Shown here: positions 56,492-64,000 of the stretch, in pieces
Position numbering within the stretch: position 1 is the stretch's first letter
Layout: each line of letters starts with the position of its first letter
Origin: Dolichospermum sp. FACHB-1091
GTDB taxonomy: Bacteria; Cyanobacteriota; Cyanobacteriia; Cyanobacteriales; Nostocaceae
Direction of reading: 5' to 3'
Assembly (NCBI RefSeq): GCF_014697585.1
Contig: NZ_JACJSB010000002.1
Span: forward strand, 124,001 to 188,000
DNA length: 64,000 nucleotides
Translations under genes and position numbers: made by a program
The notes under the pieces: model-generated
What the model was told of the DNA's origin: nothing
The model's input: only the letters and a program-made list of their open reading frames with translations
The model's database searches: none

Positions 56492-57087
56492 AATTTCTCA
56501 TTCCTTATTTTTCGCGGCCCAGAAAATTTCAGATTTGGGATTTCAGTCGTCTATTTATTGCCAAATAAAAGGGAAAGACGTAAATCTAGTCACCCAGACC
56601 TAAAATTATCAAATTTTGCTTATCTTTCCCAATATAATGGTTTTATGCCTGCAAATTCTGTCTCGTTAATTACTAAAAGCGGAATTTATTTTGACACTCT
56701 GTGGTCTGAAGACACACGGATTCTTTAAGATTTGCTTAAAAGGGATAGGTAAATACAAACATCCCAGCAGCACCTAGCAGCGTAAATTTACACACCATTT
56801 TTAAGCCTTGTAATCAATTAAATTTTCGTAGCTTTTAATGGTAATCAGATTTACGCCGTATTGTACTAGACACTCAAGACAATTAGCAGTACGAGAGGTA
56901 TTGCAATTGTACTTACTTTTAACGTTAAAAATTTGCAAAAAACTTGTTTTTAATGAACAAGAGAATTTTGATCAACGTTATTAGTCGTGAATTACGGAGT
57001 GCTGAGTTTAACTTATATGAGTGTTGAACTCTAAATAGTCTTAATTCAACACTCATCAACTCAGCACTCAACGTTCTCATCACGGAA
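56492..57087. other. Intergenic region downstream of infB
   Basis: About 600 bp with no gene I support. It contains the long inverted repeat at 56997-57069. The rest is AT-rich. Confidence 0.5.
56997..57069. terminator. Long hairpin downstream of infB
   Basis: Two nested stems: GAGTGCTGAGTT (56997-57008) pairs with AACTCAGCACTC (57058-57069), and TGAGTGTTGAA (57018-57028) pairs with TTCAACACTCA (57045-57055). It sits about 20 nt after the infB stop codon on the minus strand and probably terminates the rimP-nusA-ylxR-infB operon. Confidence 0.6.
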
Positions 57088-60000
57088 CTATTTCGTCATG
57101 GTTAGGGTACGACGTTTAGTTACCATTTGATAGGCTTCAATGATGTCATTTTCCACCCAGTCATGGAACTTATCAATGCCGATACCACATTCATAACCTG
57201 CGTTGACCTCGCGGGCATCTTCTTTCATCCGTTTCAGCGAATCGAGAACACCTTCATAAACTACCTTATTATGGCGACGGACGCGCACTTTACAGTTGCG
57301 AACCAGTTTACCAGATTGAACATAACAACCGGCAACTGCGCCCCGGCCAACTGGGAAGACAGCACGGACTTCTGTTTGTCCCAAGGGTTCTTCTACCAAT
57401 TCTGGTTCGAGGAGACCTTCTAAAGCACCTTGAATATCTTCCAAGAGTTTGTAGATGATGTTATATTCTCGAACATCTACACCAGCTTCATCCGCGGCTT
57501 GTCTCGCGCCACTGGCGTAAGTGGTATTAAAGCCAATGATAACAGCGTTACTAGCCGCAGCTAAGTCTATGTCTGTTTCGGTGATTTCTCCAGCGGTAGC
57601 CAGGAGCATCCGAATTTGGACTTCGTTTTGAGGAATTTGGCGTAGAGAGCCGATAATGGCTTCCACAGAACCTTGCACGTCGCCCTTGAGGATCAAGTTG
57701 AGTTCTTTCAACTCGCCTTCTTGTGCTTGTGCTGACAGGGTTGTGAGGGTAACACGGCCCTGTAATAACCTGGATTGACGTTGTTTGTCCGCGCGATCGC
57801 TTGCTATAGAACGAGCTTCTTTCTCGTTTTCATAGACCTCGAAATCATCACCAGCAGCAGGGACATCACTTAAACCCAATACTTCTACAGCAAAGGATGG
57901 ACTAGCAACGTCTACACGCTTGCCTCGATCATTAACCATAGCGCGGACTTTACCAAAGGCCGAACCAGCTACAAGCATATCTCCAACGTGGAGAGTACCA
58001 TTTTGAATCAGCAAGGTAGCAACAGCACCCTTAGCTTTATCCAAATGAGCCTCAATGACTGTTCCCTTAGCAGCCCGATCTGGATTAGCGGATAGTTCGG
58101 CAACTTCCGACACCAGCATAATCATTTCTAGGAGAGTATCGAGGTTTTCGCCTCTGATAGCACTGACGGGAACCATAATAGTTTCACCACCCCAGTCTTC
58201 AGCGGTGAGACCGTAATTAGTGAGTTCTTGTTTAACTCGCTCTGGTTGTGCGCCTTCTTTATCAATCTTGTTAATAGCGACAACAATGGGAACATCTGCG
58301 GCTTTAGCGTGGCTAATAGCTTCCATGGTTTGGGGACGAACACCGTCATCAGCAGCGACGACCAAAACGGCTATATCTGTCACCCTAGCACCTCTGGCAC
58401 GCATAGCTGTGAAGGCTTCGTGTCCGGGAGTATCTAGGAAGACAATCTGCTGTGGTTTGCCTTCATGGACTATATCAACATGGTACGCGCCGATATGTTG
58501 GGTAATACCGCCCGCTTCTCCAGCCGCAACTTTAGTTTTGCGAATAGAGTCGAGGAGGGTGGTTTTACCGTGGTCTACGTGACCCATAATGGTAACCACT
58601 GGAGGACGACGAATCAGGTGATCCAAGTCTTCCACGTCAATCATTTCTGTGATCTTGCGAGCCTCGGCCTCACGTTCCACGATTTCGACTTCTACTTCTA
58701 GTTCTTTGGCTACCAGGGTAATAGTCGGAATATCCAGGTTTTGGGTGATACTGACGGCCATGCCTTTCATAAACAGAATTTTGACAATCTCTGTATCGGC
58801 AATTACCAAGGCATCCGCCAATTCTTGAACTGTTAATGGACCGGTAACAGCCAGTGTGGCTGGACGGTCTGGTTTTTGTTCTACGGTTTCTTGACGACGA
58901 TGTTGCTCGCGCGAAGAACTAGATTTTTTACCTCTAGTGGTGGGAGCAGCTACAACCGCTACCGTTGGCGCACCGTGGCGAGTCCCTTTAGGTTTGGGAG
59001 GACGGGCAATGGAAAGACTGACTTGGACTGCTGCGGAAATTTCACCCAGACCTTCATCAAGTAAATCCTCTTCATCGAGTAAATCATCTTCTAAGACTGG
59101 TTTGACCCGTTTGCCCTTGGGTCCAATCTTAGCCTTTTCTTTGATTTCGTCAATGATTTCTTCTTCTTGCCATTTTTTCCCGCCTTTGTTGAGACGTGGG
59201 GGTGTGGGACGTTTTAAATCCAGGATATCGGGGACTATTAGTGTATTATCTAATACTTCCTTCTTCCCTCCTCCCACATTATGCCGGGGTGGAGTGGCAA
59301 TGGGCATGGCGGCCACTGGTTCACCAGAGCGTGCTGGTCGAGGGCGTTGGATGTCACCACCCACAGATGGTCTACCACTTCGCTGTTCTGGTTTTGTCGG
59401 GGCTGAATTAGCACGACTGGGTTTTGACGGTGCTGGTGGTGGATTTTGGTCCGATGAAGGTTTATTTGCTTTACCTCGAATTGGATGCGGATTATCTTCA
59501 GCGCGTTGTTGTCTATCCCGTTTGAGGACTGGTTTTTCCGATACTCCTACGGATTGTGTTTCAGGTGGTTTTGTCCCATCTACTCTGGGAGGAGGAGAAA
59601 CCAATTGGGGTTTGTAAGGTTTCTCTGGTTTCGGTCTGGGTGCAGGTATTTTTTCTGACTTTTCCGCACTCACCCTTTCCCCTGTTGGTTGAGAATTAGA
59701 TCCCTGTTCCGGTGGGGTGATATTAGGCTTGTGCGGAGTTTCAGATTGATTTCTGGGTACTGGTCGAGTTGGTGCCGTCGGCTTCATGGGTGACACTGGT
59801 GTAGCGAAAGTCCGTGGAGGTGAAGGATGATTAGCGTCAGCAGCAGCAGTCGCTACTGAAGCATCAGGTGTGTTGTTGGTGGTGTTTCTCAATATTTTCG
59901 GTTTGCGAATTTCCAGAATTTGCTGTTTGTGATTGGCGCTCTTGTGGTTTGGGAATGAATTTGGTCTATGGCCATTTGTACCTTGTTCCTTTTTAGCAGC

Positions 60001-60192
60001 TTTTTTGGCGGCTAAATTCGCGGCAATGACCTTTTGGGCTGCGGTACGAATCTGTTCAGCTTCTGATTCGGAAATCGTGCTGCTGTGACTTTTGACCGCG
60101 ATGTCGAGCTGGTCGCAAATTACTAATAGCTCTTTATTATCCAAATTCAATTCCTTTGATAAGTCATAGATTCTAACTTTGCCGTTGTTCAT
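57088..60192 (-). CDS. infB: Translation initiation factor IF-2
   Basis: This 1034-residue GTPase loads initiator tRNA on the 30S subunit. A long N-terminal part (~1-470) is rich in Pro, Lys and Arg (low-complexity, typical of cyanobacterial IF-2). The core shows G1 [14 protein letters not shown]3 DTPGHEAF, G4 NKID, then the IF-2 C-terminal domains ([30 protein letters not shown]). The ATG at 60192 follows GGGGAAAGAG. Last gene of its operon. Confidence 0.97.
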   Translation of the reverse strand: MNNGKVRIYDLSKELNLDNKELLVICDQLDIAVKSHSSTISESEAEQIRTAAQKVIAANLAAKKAAKKEQGTNGHRPNSFPNHKSANHKQQILEIRKPKILRNTTNNTPDASVATAAADANHPSPPRTFATPVSPMKPTAPTRPVPRNQSETPHKPNITPPEQGSNSQPTGERVSAEKSEKIPAPRPKPEKPYKPQLVSPPPRVDGTKPPETQSVGVSEKPVLKRDRQQRAEDNPHPIRGKANKPSSDQNPPPAPSKPSRANSAPTKPEQRSGRPSVGGDIQRPRPARSGEPVAAMPIATPPRHNVGGGKKEVLDNTLIVPDILDLKRPTPPRLNKGGKKWQEEEIIDEIKEKAKIGPKGKRVKPVLEDDLLDEEDLLDEGLGEISAAVQVSLSIARPPKPKGTRHGAPTVAVVAAPTTRGKKSSSSREQHRRQETVEQKPDRPATLAVTGPLTVQELADALVIADTEIVKILFMKGMAVSITQNLDIPTITLVAKELEVEVEIVEREAEARKITEMIDVEDLDHLIRRPPVVTIMGHVDHGKTTLLDSIRKTKVAAGEAGGITQHIGAYHVDIVHEGKPQQIVFLDTPGHEAFTAMRARGARVTDIAVLVVAADDGVRPQTMEAISHAKAADVPIVVAINKIDKEGAQPERVKQELTNYGLTAEDWGGETIMVPVSAIRGENLDTLLEMIMLVSEVAELSANPDRAAKGTVIEAHLDKAKGAVATLLIQNGTLHVGDMLVAGSAFGKVRAMVNDRGKRVDVASPSFAVEVLGLSDVPAAGDDFEVYENEKEARSIASDRADKQRQSRLLQGRVTLTTLSAQAQEGELKELNLILKGDVQGSVEAIIGSLRQIPQNEVQIRMLLATAGEITETDIDLAAASNAVIIGFNTTYASGARQAADEAGVDVREYNIIYKLLEDIQGALEGLLEPELVEEPLGQTEVRAVFPVGRGAVAGCYVQSGKLVRNCKVRVRRHNKVVYEGVLDSLKRMKEDAREVNAGYECGIGIDKFHDWVENDIIEAYQMVTKRRTLTMTK

Positions 60193-60651
60193 CCACTCTT
60201 TCCCCTTTAATTTACAGTTTTAGCGGATGGTTGCCTGGTTTATGACATCTCCACCCTGTGATCACTGTTTTTTCGGTTGCCCTTGGTGATATTGCCGGTG
60301 CCTCCAGTTAGGAAAGAGAGATGTTTCGGTTTCATGGTGGCATCTCCACCATTCAATTTTCCTTACGCGGTCGCGTGGGCTATGGTTAATGCCCAACTGC
60401 GCTTTGGCGCTACCAGGTTGCCATGTTTGATTTTTTTTGTTTTGCTTTCCTTGTGAGTTTTCCACAACACAATCCAGAAAAACTCTTTGGGAGTAATGCC
60501 CCGCGTCTCGCCAAAAAAGAGAGACCGAAAAAGCTGTTTACACCCATTTACCATTTTGGCACTAACTTGAGCGATACTAAAGGATATGATCAGGGCAAAA
60601 ATAGTCGGTTTCTTGTCATAATCTCTCAAAGGATTATCGCAATTTGTGTTA
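60193..60651. other. ylxR-infB intergenic region
   Basis: About 460 bp. No protein gene is convincing. It contains GGTGGAGATGCCACC/GGTGGAGATGTCATAAACC direct-repeat-like sequences near 60240-60360 on the minus strand. Many bacteria have ylxQ here, but I do not see it. Confidence 0.5.
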
Positions 60652-60927
60652 TTACCATTGAATATGATTTTGGGAATTGCCGTGATCTAGACGTTGCCAC
60701 AATGTTTGATACACTGTATCTGGCACTGCCCCGCGCAGGGATCTCCCTAATCTATTTTTCTTTTGAGCTGCTTGGAGGCAACTGGCTTGAGGACAGATAT
60801 AGGCAGAACGCCCCATGCCCTGATCTAATTGTACCTTTCCAGATGGAAAGACGCGGACAATGCGCCAAAACTCTTGCTTCAAGTTGACTTGGCGACAACT
60901 AATACAACGCCGATAGTTCGGTTTCAT
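60652..60927 (-). CDS. ylxR: YlxR family RNA-binding/regulatory protein
   Basis: The 91-residue DUF448 protein begins MKPNYRRCISCRQVNLKQEF and contains GRSAYICPQASCL, the YlxR signature. In other bacteria YlxR binds RNA or the nucleoid and influences RNase P and gene expression. Its place between nusA and infB is the widely conserved one. Confidence 0.9.
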   Translation of the reverse strand: MKPNYRRCISCRQVNLKQEFWRIVRVFPSGKVQLDQGMGRSAYICPQASCLQAAQKKNRLGRSLRGAVPDTVYQTLWQRLDHGNSQNHIQW

Positions 60928-61000
60928 CGGTTGTTAGTGGTTAGTGGTCAGTGGTCAGTGGAAAGAATTATCTTCCCCAGATATTGTCTCCCCAGGAGAG

Positions 61001-62254
61001 TTAATCTTCATCTAATTCTAGTTCTTCTGCGATTTCATCTTCTCTATCTGTCCTCTCATCTTCATAATTTTGTGACTGATATTGCGCTCTTACTGCTGCA
61101 AATTTGGTATTTTCGCCTTCATAATCATACTTGGCTTGATCTTTAATATCAATTTTCCAACCGGTAAGACGGGCTGCTAACCGCACATTTTGTCCTTCTT
61201 TCCCAATTGCTAAACTCAGTTGATCTTCAGCGACTAAAACGTGGGTTTGGCGACTTTCTGGGTCCATGAGTCTAACTTCATCTACCTTTGCTGGACTCAA
61301 TGCATTGGCAATATAGGTGGCTGGGTCTGGTGACCAGCGAATGACATCAATTTTTTCCCCTCGTAATTCGTTAACTACGACTTGGATTCTTGATCCCCTC
61401 GCCCCAATACAAGCACCAACAGGATCTACATCCCGATCTAGGGTATCAACGGCAATTTTTGTCCGCGGTCCAACATAGCGAGATGGCGGATTGGCCTCTC
61501 GCGCTACAGCCACAATTCTCACCACCTCATCTTCAATTTCCGGAACTTCATTGGCGAATAGATAAACAACTAAACCTGCATCAGCACGAGATAGAATCAA
61601 TTGTGGTCCTCTCTGCTGTCCTTGGGAAACTTTTTTTAGATATACCTTAAAGGTAGCATTAGCTCGATAGTTGTCGTTGGGTAGCTGTTCTCGTTTTGGT
61701 AATTCTCCTTCTACTTCTGCTTGTCCAAATCCACTGCTAACTGCTAAAATAGCTGACTGGCGTTCAAAGCGTAATACCCTGGCTTGTAAAACTGTTCCCT
61801 CTAAGTCTTGAAACTCTTCTTGTACCATTTGGCGCTGTTGGTCTCGCAATTTTTGCGCCAATACTTGCTTAGTTTGCATGGCGGCCATGCGCCCAAATTC
61901 TCTCTGATCCGGGGTGACATCTAAAACTACGGAATCTCCCAATTGGGCTTCTGGAGCTACTTGCTGTACTTCGTCTAAGGAAATTTGGTGGTCGGTGTTA
62001 TTAACTGCTTCAACAATGTTTTTGGTGGAAAGAACACGAAATCCTTCACCCTCTATATCTAATTCTACTTCAAAATTGTGAAAATACTCCTCATCAAATT
62101 GTTTACGTTCTAAATTTTGGGCGCGACGATAACGTTCGTAACCCTTAAGTAATGCTTCTCTAATGGCTGCTTGTACAGCTAAACGCGGTAAGTTGCGTTC
62201 TTGGCTAATACTTTCGATTAGTTCTTTTAATCCCGATAAGGTCACCATTGACAT
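61001..62254 (-). CDS. nusA: Transcription termination/antitermination factor NusA
   Basis: The 417-residue protein has an N-terminal RNA-polymerase-binding domain (~1-130, with LERKQFDEEYFHNFEVELD), S1 domain, then KH domains (VDPVGACIGARGSRIQVV; VAEDQLSLAIGKEGQNVRLA) and an acidic C-terminus (TDREDEIAEELELDED). The ATG at 62254 has AGGAG 7 nt upstream. It is the second gene of the operon and, by analogy with E. coli, NusA may regulate its own operon. Confidence 0.96.
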   Translation of the reverse strand: MSMVTLSGLKELIESISQERNLPRLAVQAAIREALLKGYERYRRAQNLERKQFDEEYFHNFEVELDIEGEGFRVLSTKNIVEAVNNTDHQISLDEVQQVAPEAQLGDSVVLDVTPDQREFGRMAAMQTKQVLAQKLRDQQRQMVQEEFQDLEGTVLQARVLRFERQSAILAVSSGFGQAEVEGELPKREQLPNDNYRANATFKVYLKKVSQGQQRGPQLILSRADAGLVVYLFANEVPEIEDEVVRIVAVAREANPPSRYVGPRTKIAVDTLDRDVDPVGACIGARGSRIQVVVNELRGEKIDVIRWSPDPATYIANALSPAKVDEVRLMDPESRQTHVLVAEDQLSLAIGKEGQNVRLAARLTGWKIDIKDQAKYDYEGENTKFAAVRAQYQSQNYEDERTDREDEIAEELELDED

Positions 62255-62394
62255 ACGCAGTCTCCTAAAATTTTATGCAAGCAGTCAGCACAATCAGATA
62301 ATGTGTGATAGGTAATTGTTTCTCCATGACCAATTACTCCGCACCAATTACCTTTTTCCCGTTCCCGAATCCAATGTCTAAAATCTAATATTGA

Positions 62395-62856
62395 TTACCT
62401 ACGCTCATCTATTTGTACTCTGCTGATGAGGTCACGGGGAATTTCCACTACACGACCTTTCTGGTTAAGGTAAACTGTAGTTTCGTCCCGGCGAATCAAT
62501 AGACCTATCCACTCTTGCTTTTTTTCGTAGGGTGGGAAAGTGGAAATCACTACAGGAAATCCTTTGAAGGAAATAAATTCCCTGTCTGTTACTAGTTGTC
62601 TTGAAATACCAGGACTAGATACTTCCAATATATAAGCGTCTGGTATGATCTCTGCCGCATCTAATGACGCTTCTAAGGCACGGCTCATCCTTTCACAATC
62701 ATCCAGGCCAATGTCTTGTAGAGGATTAAATATATCTACCCGTAGGATTGGCGGAGTTTGATTTGTATGAAAAACTACATTAACAATTTCCAACCCTAAT
62801 TCTGTCGCTACTGGTGTCGCCAAATCAATAATTTGTGGTATTAAAGGATGAGTCAT
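62395..62856 (-). CDS. rimP: Ribosome maturation factor RimP
   Basis: The 153-residue 30S maturation protein starts [20 protein letters not shown] and contains [24 protein letters not shown] and [10 protein letters not shown], all typical. A TTG at 62868 in frame was rejected because the ATG at 62856 matches the family start. An intrinsic terminator lies immediately upstream. Confidence 0.95.
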   Translation of the reverse strand: MTHPLIPQIIDLATPVATELGLEIVNVVFHTNQTPPILRVDIFNPLQDIGLDDCERMSRALEASLDAAEIIPDAYILEVSSPGISRQLVTDREFISFKGFPVVISTFPPYEKKQEWIGLLIRRDETTVYLNQKGRVVEIPRDLISRVQIDERR

Positions 62857-62867
62857 GAGAGAATTCA

Positions 62868-62894
62868 ATAAAAAAAGTGGGCTTCAACCCACTT
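62868..62894 (-). promoter_or_regulatory. Intrinsic terminator in the rimP leader (possible attenuator)
   Basis: On the minus strand AAGTGGG and CCCACTT form a 7-bp stem with a 6-nt loop, followed by a run of T. It ends about 13 nt before the rimP ATG, so any transcript starting upstream must read through it to reach the operon. An upstream ACTTCT-type segment could pair with GGAAGT and break the terminator stem, but that antiterminator is only suggested. Confidence 0.7.
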
Positions 62895-63120
62895 CCTGCG
62901 ATAGGGATATCTTCCAAGAAGTCTTGTGACGCACTCCATGAGTTCGCCCCTAACATGAGTGTAGCCTATTTCTTTAATTAATAAAGATGGTCTCTCAAAA
63001 ATTAGGGAACAGGGAACAGGAAATAGGGAATCAAGAGATTTTTGAATTAGTGGTTATTTATTTTTGTCATTTGTTTGTAATTTTTACTTTGAGTTAAACA
63101 AGTACATTGGGGGGAAAAGC

Positions 63121-64000
63121 ATGAAAGCAATATTAATGACAGCAGCGGGTAAGCCGGATGTTTTACAGTTACGAGAATTACCTCAACCCGTACCAACAAA
63201 CACAGAAATTCTAGTTCGCATCTTAGCGGCTGGTGTTAACCCGATTGATACTAAATTACGTCAACGAGGTACATTTGATCCTGAACAAATGCCAGCTATT
63301 TTAGGATGTGATGGCGCTGGTATAGTAGAATCTGTGGGCGCTGATGTGCAAAAGTTCCAGGTTGGTGATGAAGTATATTTTTGTTATGGTGGTTTGGGCG
63401 CACATCAGGGAAATTACGCTGAATACACTACTATTGATGAAAGATTTGTTGCTTTTAAGCCCAAGTCTGTTTCTTTTGCAGAAGCAGCAGCCGCACCCCT
63501 GGTTTTAATCACTGCTTGGGAAGCTTTATATGAACGGGGAAGACTTGAACCGGGAGAAAGTGTATTAATTCATGCTGGCGCTGGTGGTGTTGGTCATGTA
63601 GCCATTCAATTGGCTAAACTCAAAGGTGCAAGGGTAGCAACTACGGTTAGTTCTTTGGAAAAGGCTAATTTCGTTACTCAAATTGGCGCTGATAAAGTGA
63701 TTTTCTATCGAGAAACTGATTTTGTCAATTCTGTATTAGACTGGACTGATGGTGTAGGTGTGGATTTAGTGTTTGATACTGTTGGTGGTGATATTTTTGA
63801 AAGGTCTTTTCCCGCAGTACGCATTTATGGTGATATTGTCACTATTCTCGAACCTAAAGCTAATACTGTTTGGAAGGTTGCTAGAAATAGAAATCTACGA
63901 ATTGGTTTGGAATTAATGTTGACACCAATGTTATCAGGAATTGTGGAAGCATTAGAACATCATGGAGATATTTTACAACAATGTGCGAATTGGATAGATG
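63121..64000 (+). CDS. NAD(P)H:quinone oxidoreductase/zinc-type alcohol dehydrogenase family protein (partial)
   Basis: The 3' end lies beyond the window. The first 293 residues show the MDR fold: N-terminal GroES-like part (MKAILMTAAGKPDVLQLREL; GCDGAGIVESVGADVQKFQVGDEVY) and Rossmann motif AGAGGVGHVAIQLAKL. No structural-zinc cysteine lobe is visible, so it fits the zeta-crystallin/quinone oxidoreductase branch rather than true zinc ADH. Strong GGGGGGAAAAG ribosome site before the ATG. Confidence 0.9.
   Translation, partial: MKAILMTAAGKPDVLQLRELPQPVPTNTEILVRILAAGVNPIDTKLRQRGTFDPEQMPAILGCDGAGIVESVGADVQKFQVGDEVYFCYGGLGAHQGNYAEYTTIDERFVAFKPKSVSFAEAAAAPLVLITAWEALYERGRLEPGESVLIHAGAGGVGHVAIQLAKLKGARVATTVSSLEKANFVTQIGADKVIFYRETDFVNSVLDWTDGVGVDLVFDTVGGDIFERSFPAVRIYGDIVTILEPKANTVWKVARNRNLRIGLELMLTPMLSGIVEALEHHGDILQQCANWID

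Noticed and set aside
56408-56728. Plus-strand 106-codon frame opposite the small hypothetical gene
   Set aside because: It overlaps the minus-strand gene, has unusual composition and no ribosome site or family.
60193-60651. Short open frames between ylxR and infB as a ylxQ gene
   Set aside because: The predicted products do not look like the L7Ae/YlxQ fold and contain no family motif.

Overview
The window is chromosomal DNA from a cyanobacterium, most likely a filamentous Nostocales member (Anabaena, Dolichospermum or Aphanizomenon type). Lineage markers are a magnesium-protoporphyrin cyclase gene (acsF), sipA, a UPF0182 membrane protein, a DUF3493 protein, an SLH-domain surface protein, many HIP1 octamers (GCGATCGC), heptamer tandem repeats and several families of short TIR-bounded elements. 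The DNA is AT-rich and gene spacing is loose.

Layout. 1-4.2 kb: acsF (partial), a DUF262 plus HEPN gene pair, then a TPP riboswitch and thiC. 4.2-15.2 kb is an accessory zone: a MazF-type toxin with its antitoxin, two near-identical DUF4351 nuclease-family genes and a relic of a third, a pentapeptide-repeat/Mrr endonuclease fusion, a VapC pair, a DUF433 protein, an MFS transporter, an orphan DNA methyltransferase, and a decayed toxin-antitoxin locus cut off by a small TA-flanked element. 15.2-27.4 kb: a candidate 6S-like RNA, a photolyase-like FAD domain protein, sipA, a Tat-exported peroxiredoxin, PPK2, a CheB and CheR-PAS pair, cbiA, UPF0182 and small proteins. 27.8-35 kb holds one giant gene (2365 codons) with three LamG-type domains. 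35-44.4 kb: upp, yggT, divergent argJ and proB, ftsW and an osmolyte ABC transporter. 44.4-53.9 kb is a second accessory zone: a broken RelE-type toxin, galE between small-element ends, a ParA ATPase, and a three-gene operon (winged-helix protein, AAA+ ATPase, and a protein joining an RNase D-like exonuclease, a Cas4-like Fe-S nuclease and an FtsK motor). This zone ends at tRNA-Thr(CGU). 53.9-64 kb: DUF3493, an SLH protein, the rimP-nusA-ylxR-infB operon and a partial zinc-type oxidoreductase.

The most novel-looking item is the operon at 47.6-53.1 kb. Its largest product places two intact nuclease active sites and a complete FtsK motor in one polypeptide, next to an Orc1/Cdc6-like ATPase and a winged-helix protein. 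It lies between inverted copies of one small repeat element and close to a tRNA gene. It looks like an uncharacterised DNA-processing, anti-invader or element-maintenance system. Second-tier candidates are the pentapeptide-Mrr fusion, the DUF262/HEPN pair and the giant LamG protein.

Regulatory and structural signals include an intrinsic terminator just upstream of the rimP start codon (possible attenuation of the nusA operon), a terminator just upstream of proB, 28-32 bp palindromes with compensatory differences between copies, and three copies of a 150-bp TA-flanked element. No transposase, rRNA or CRISPR array is visible.
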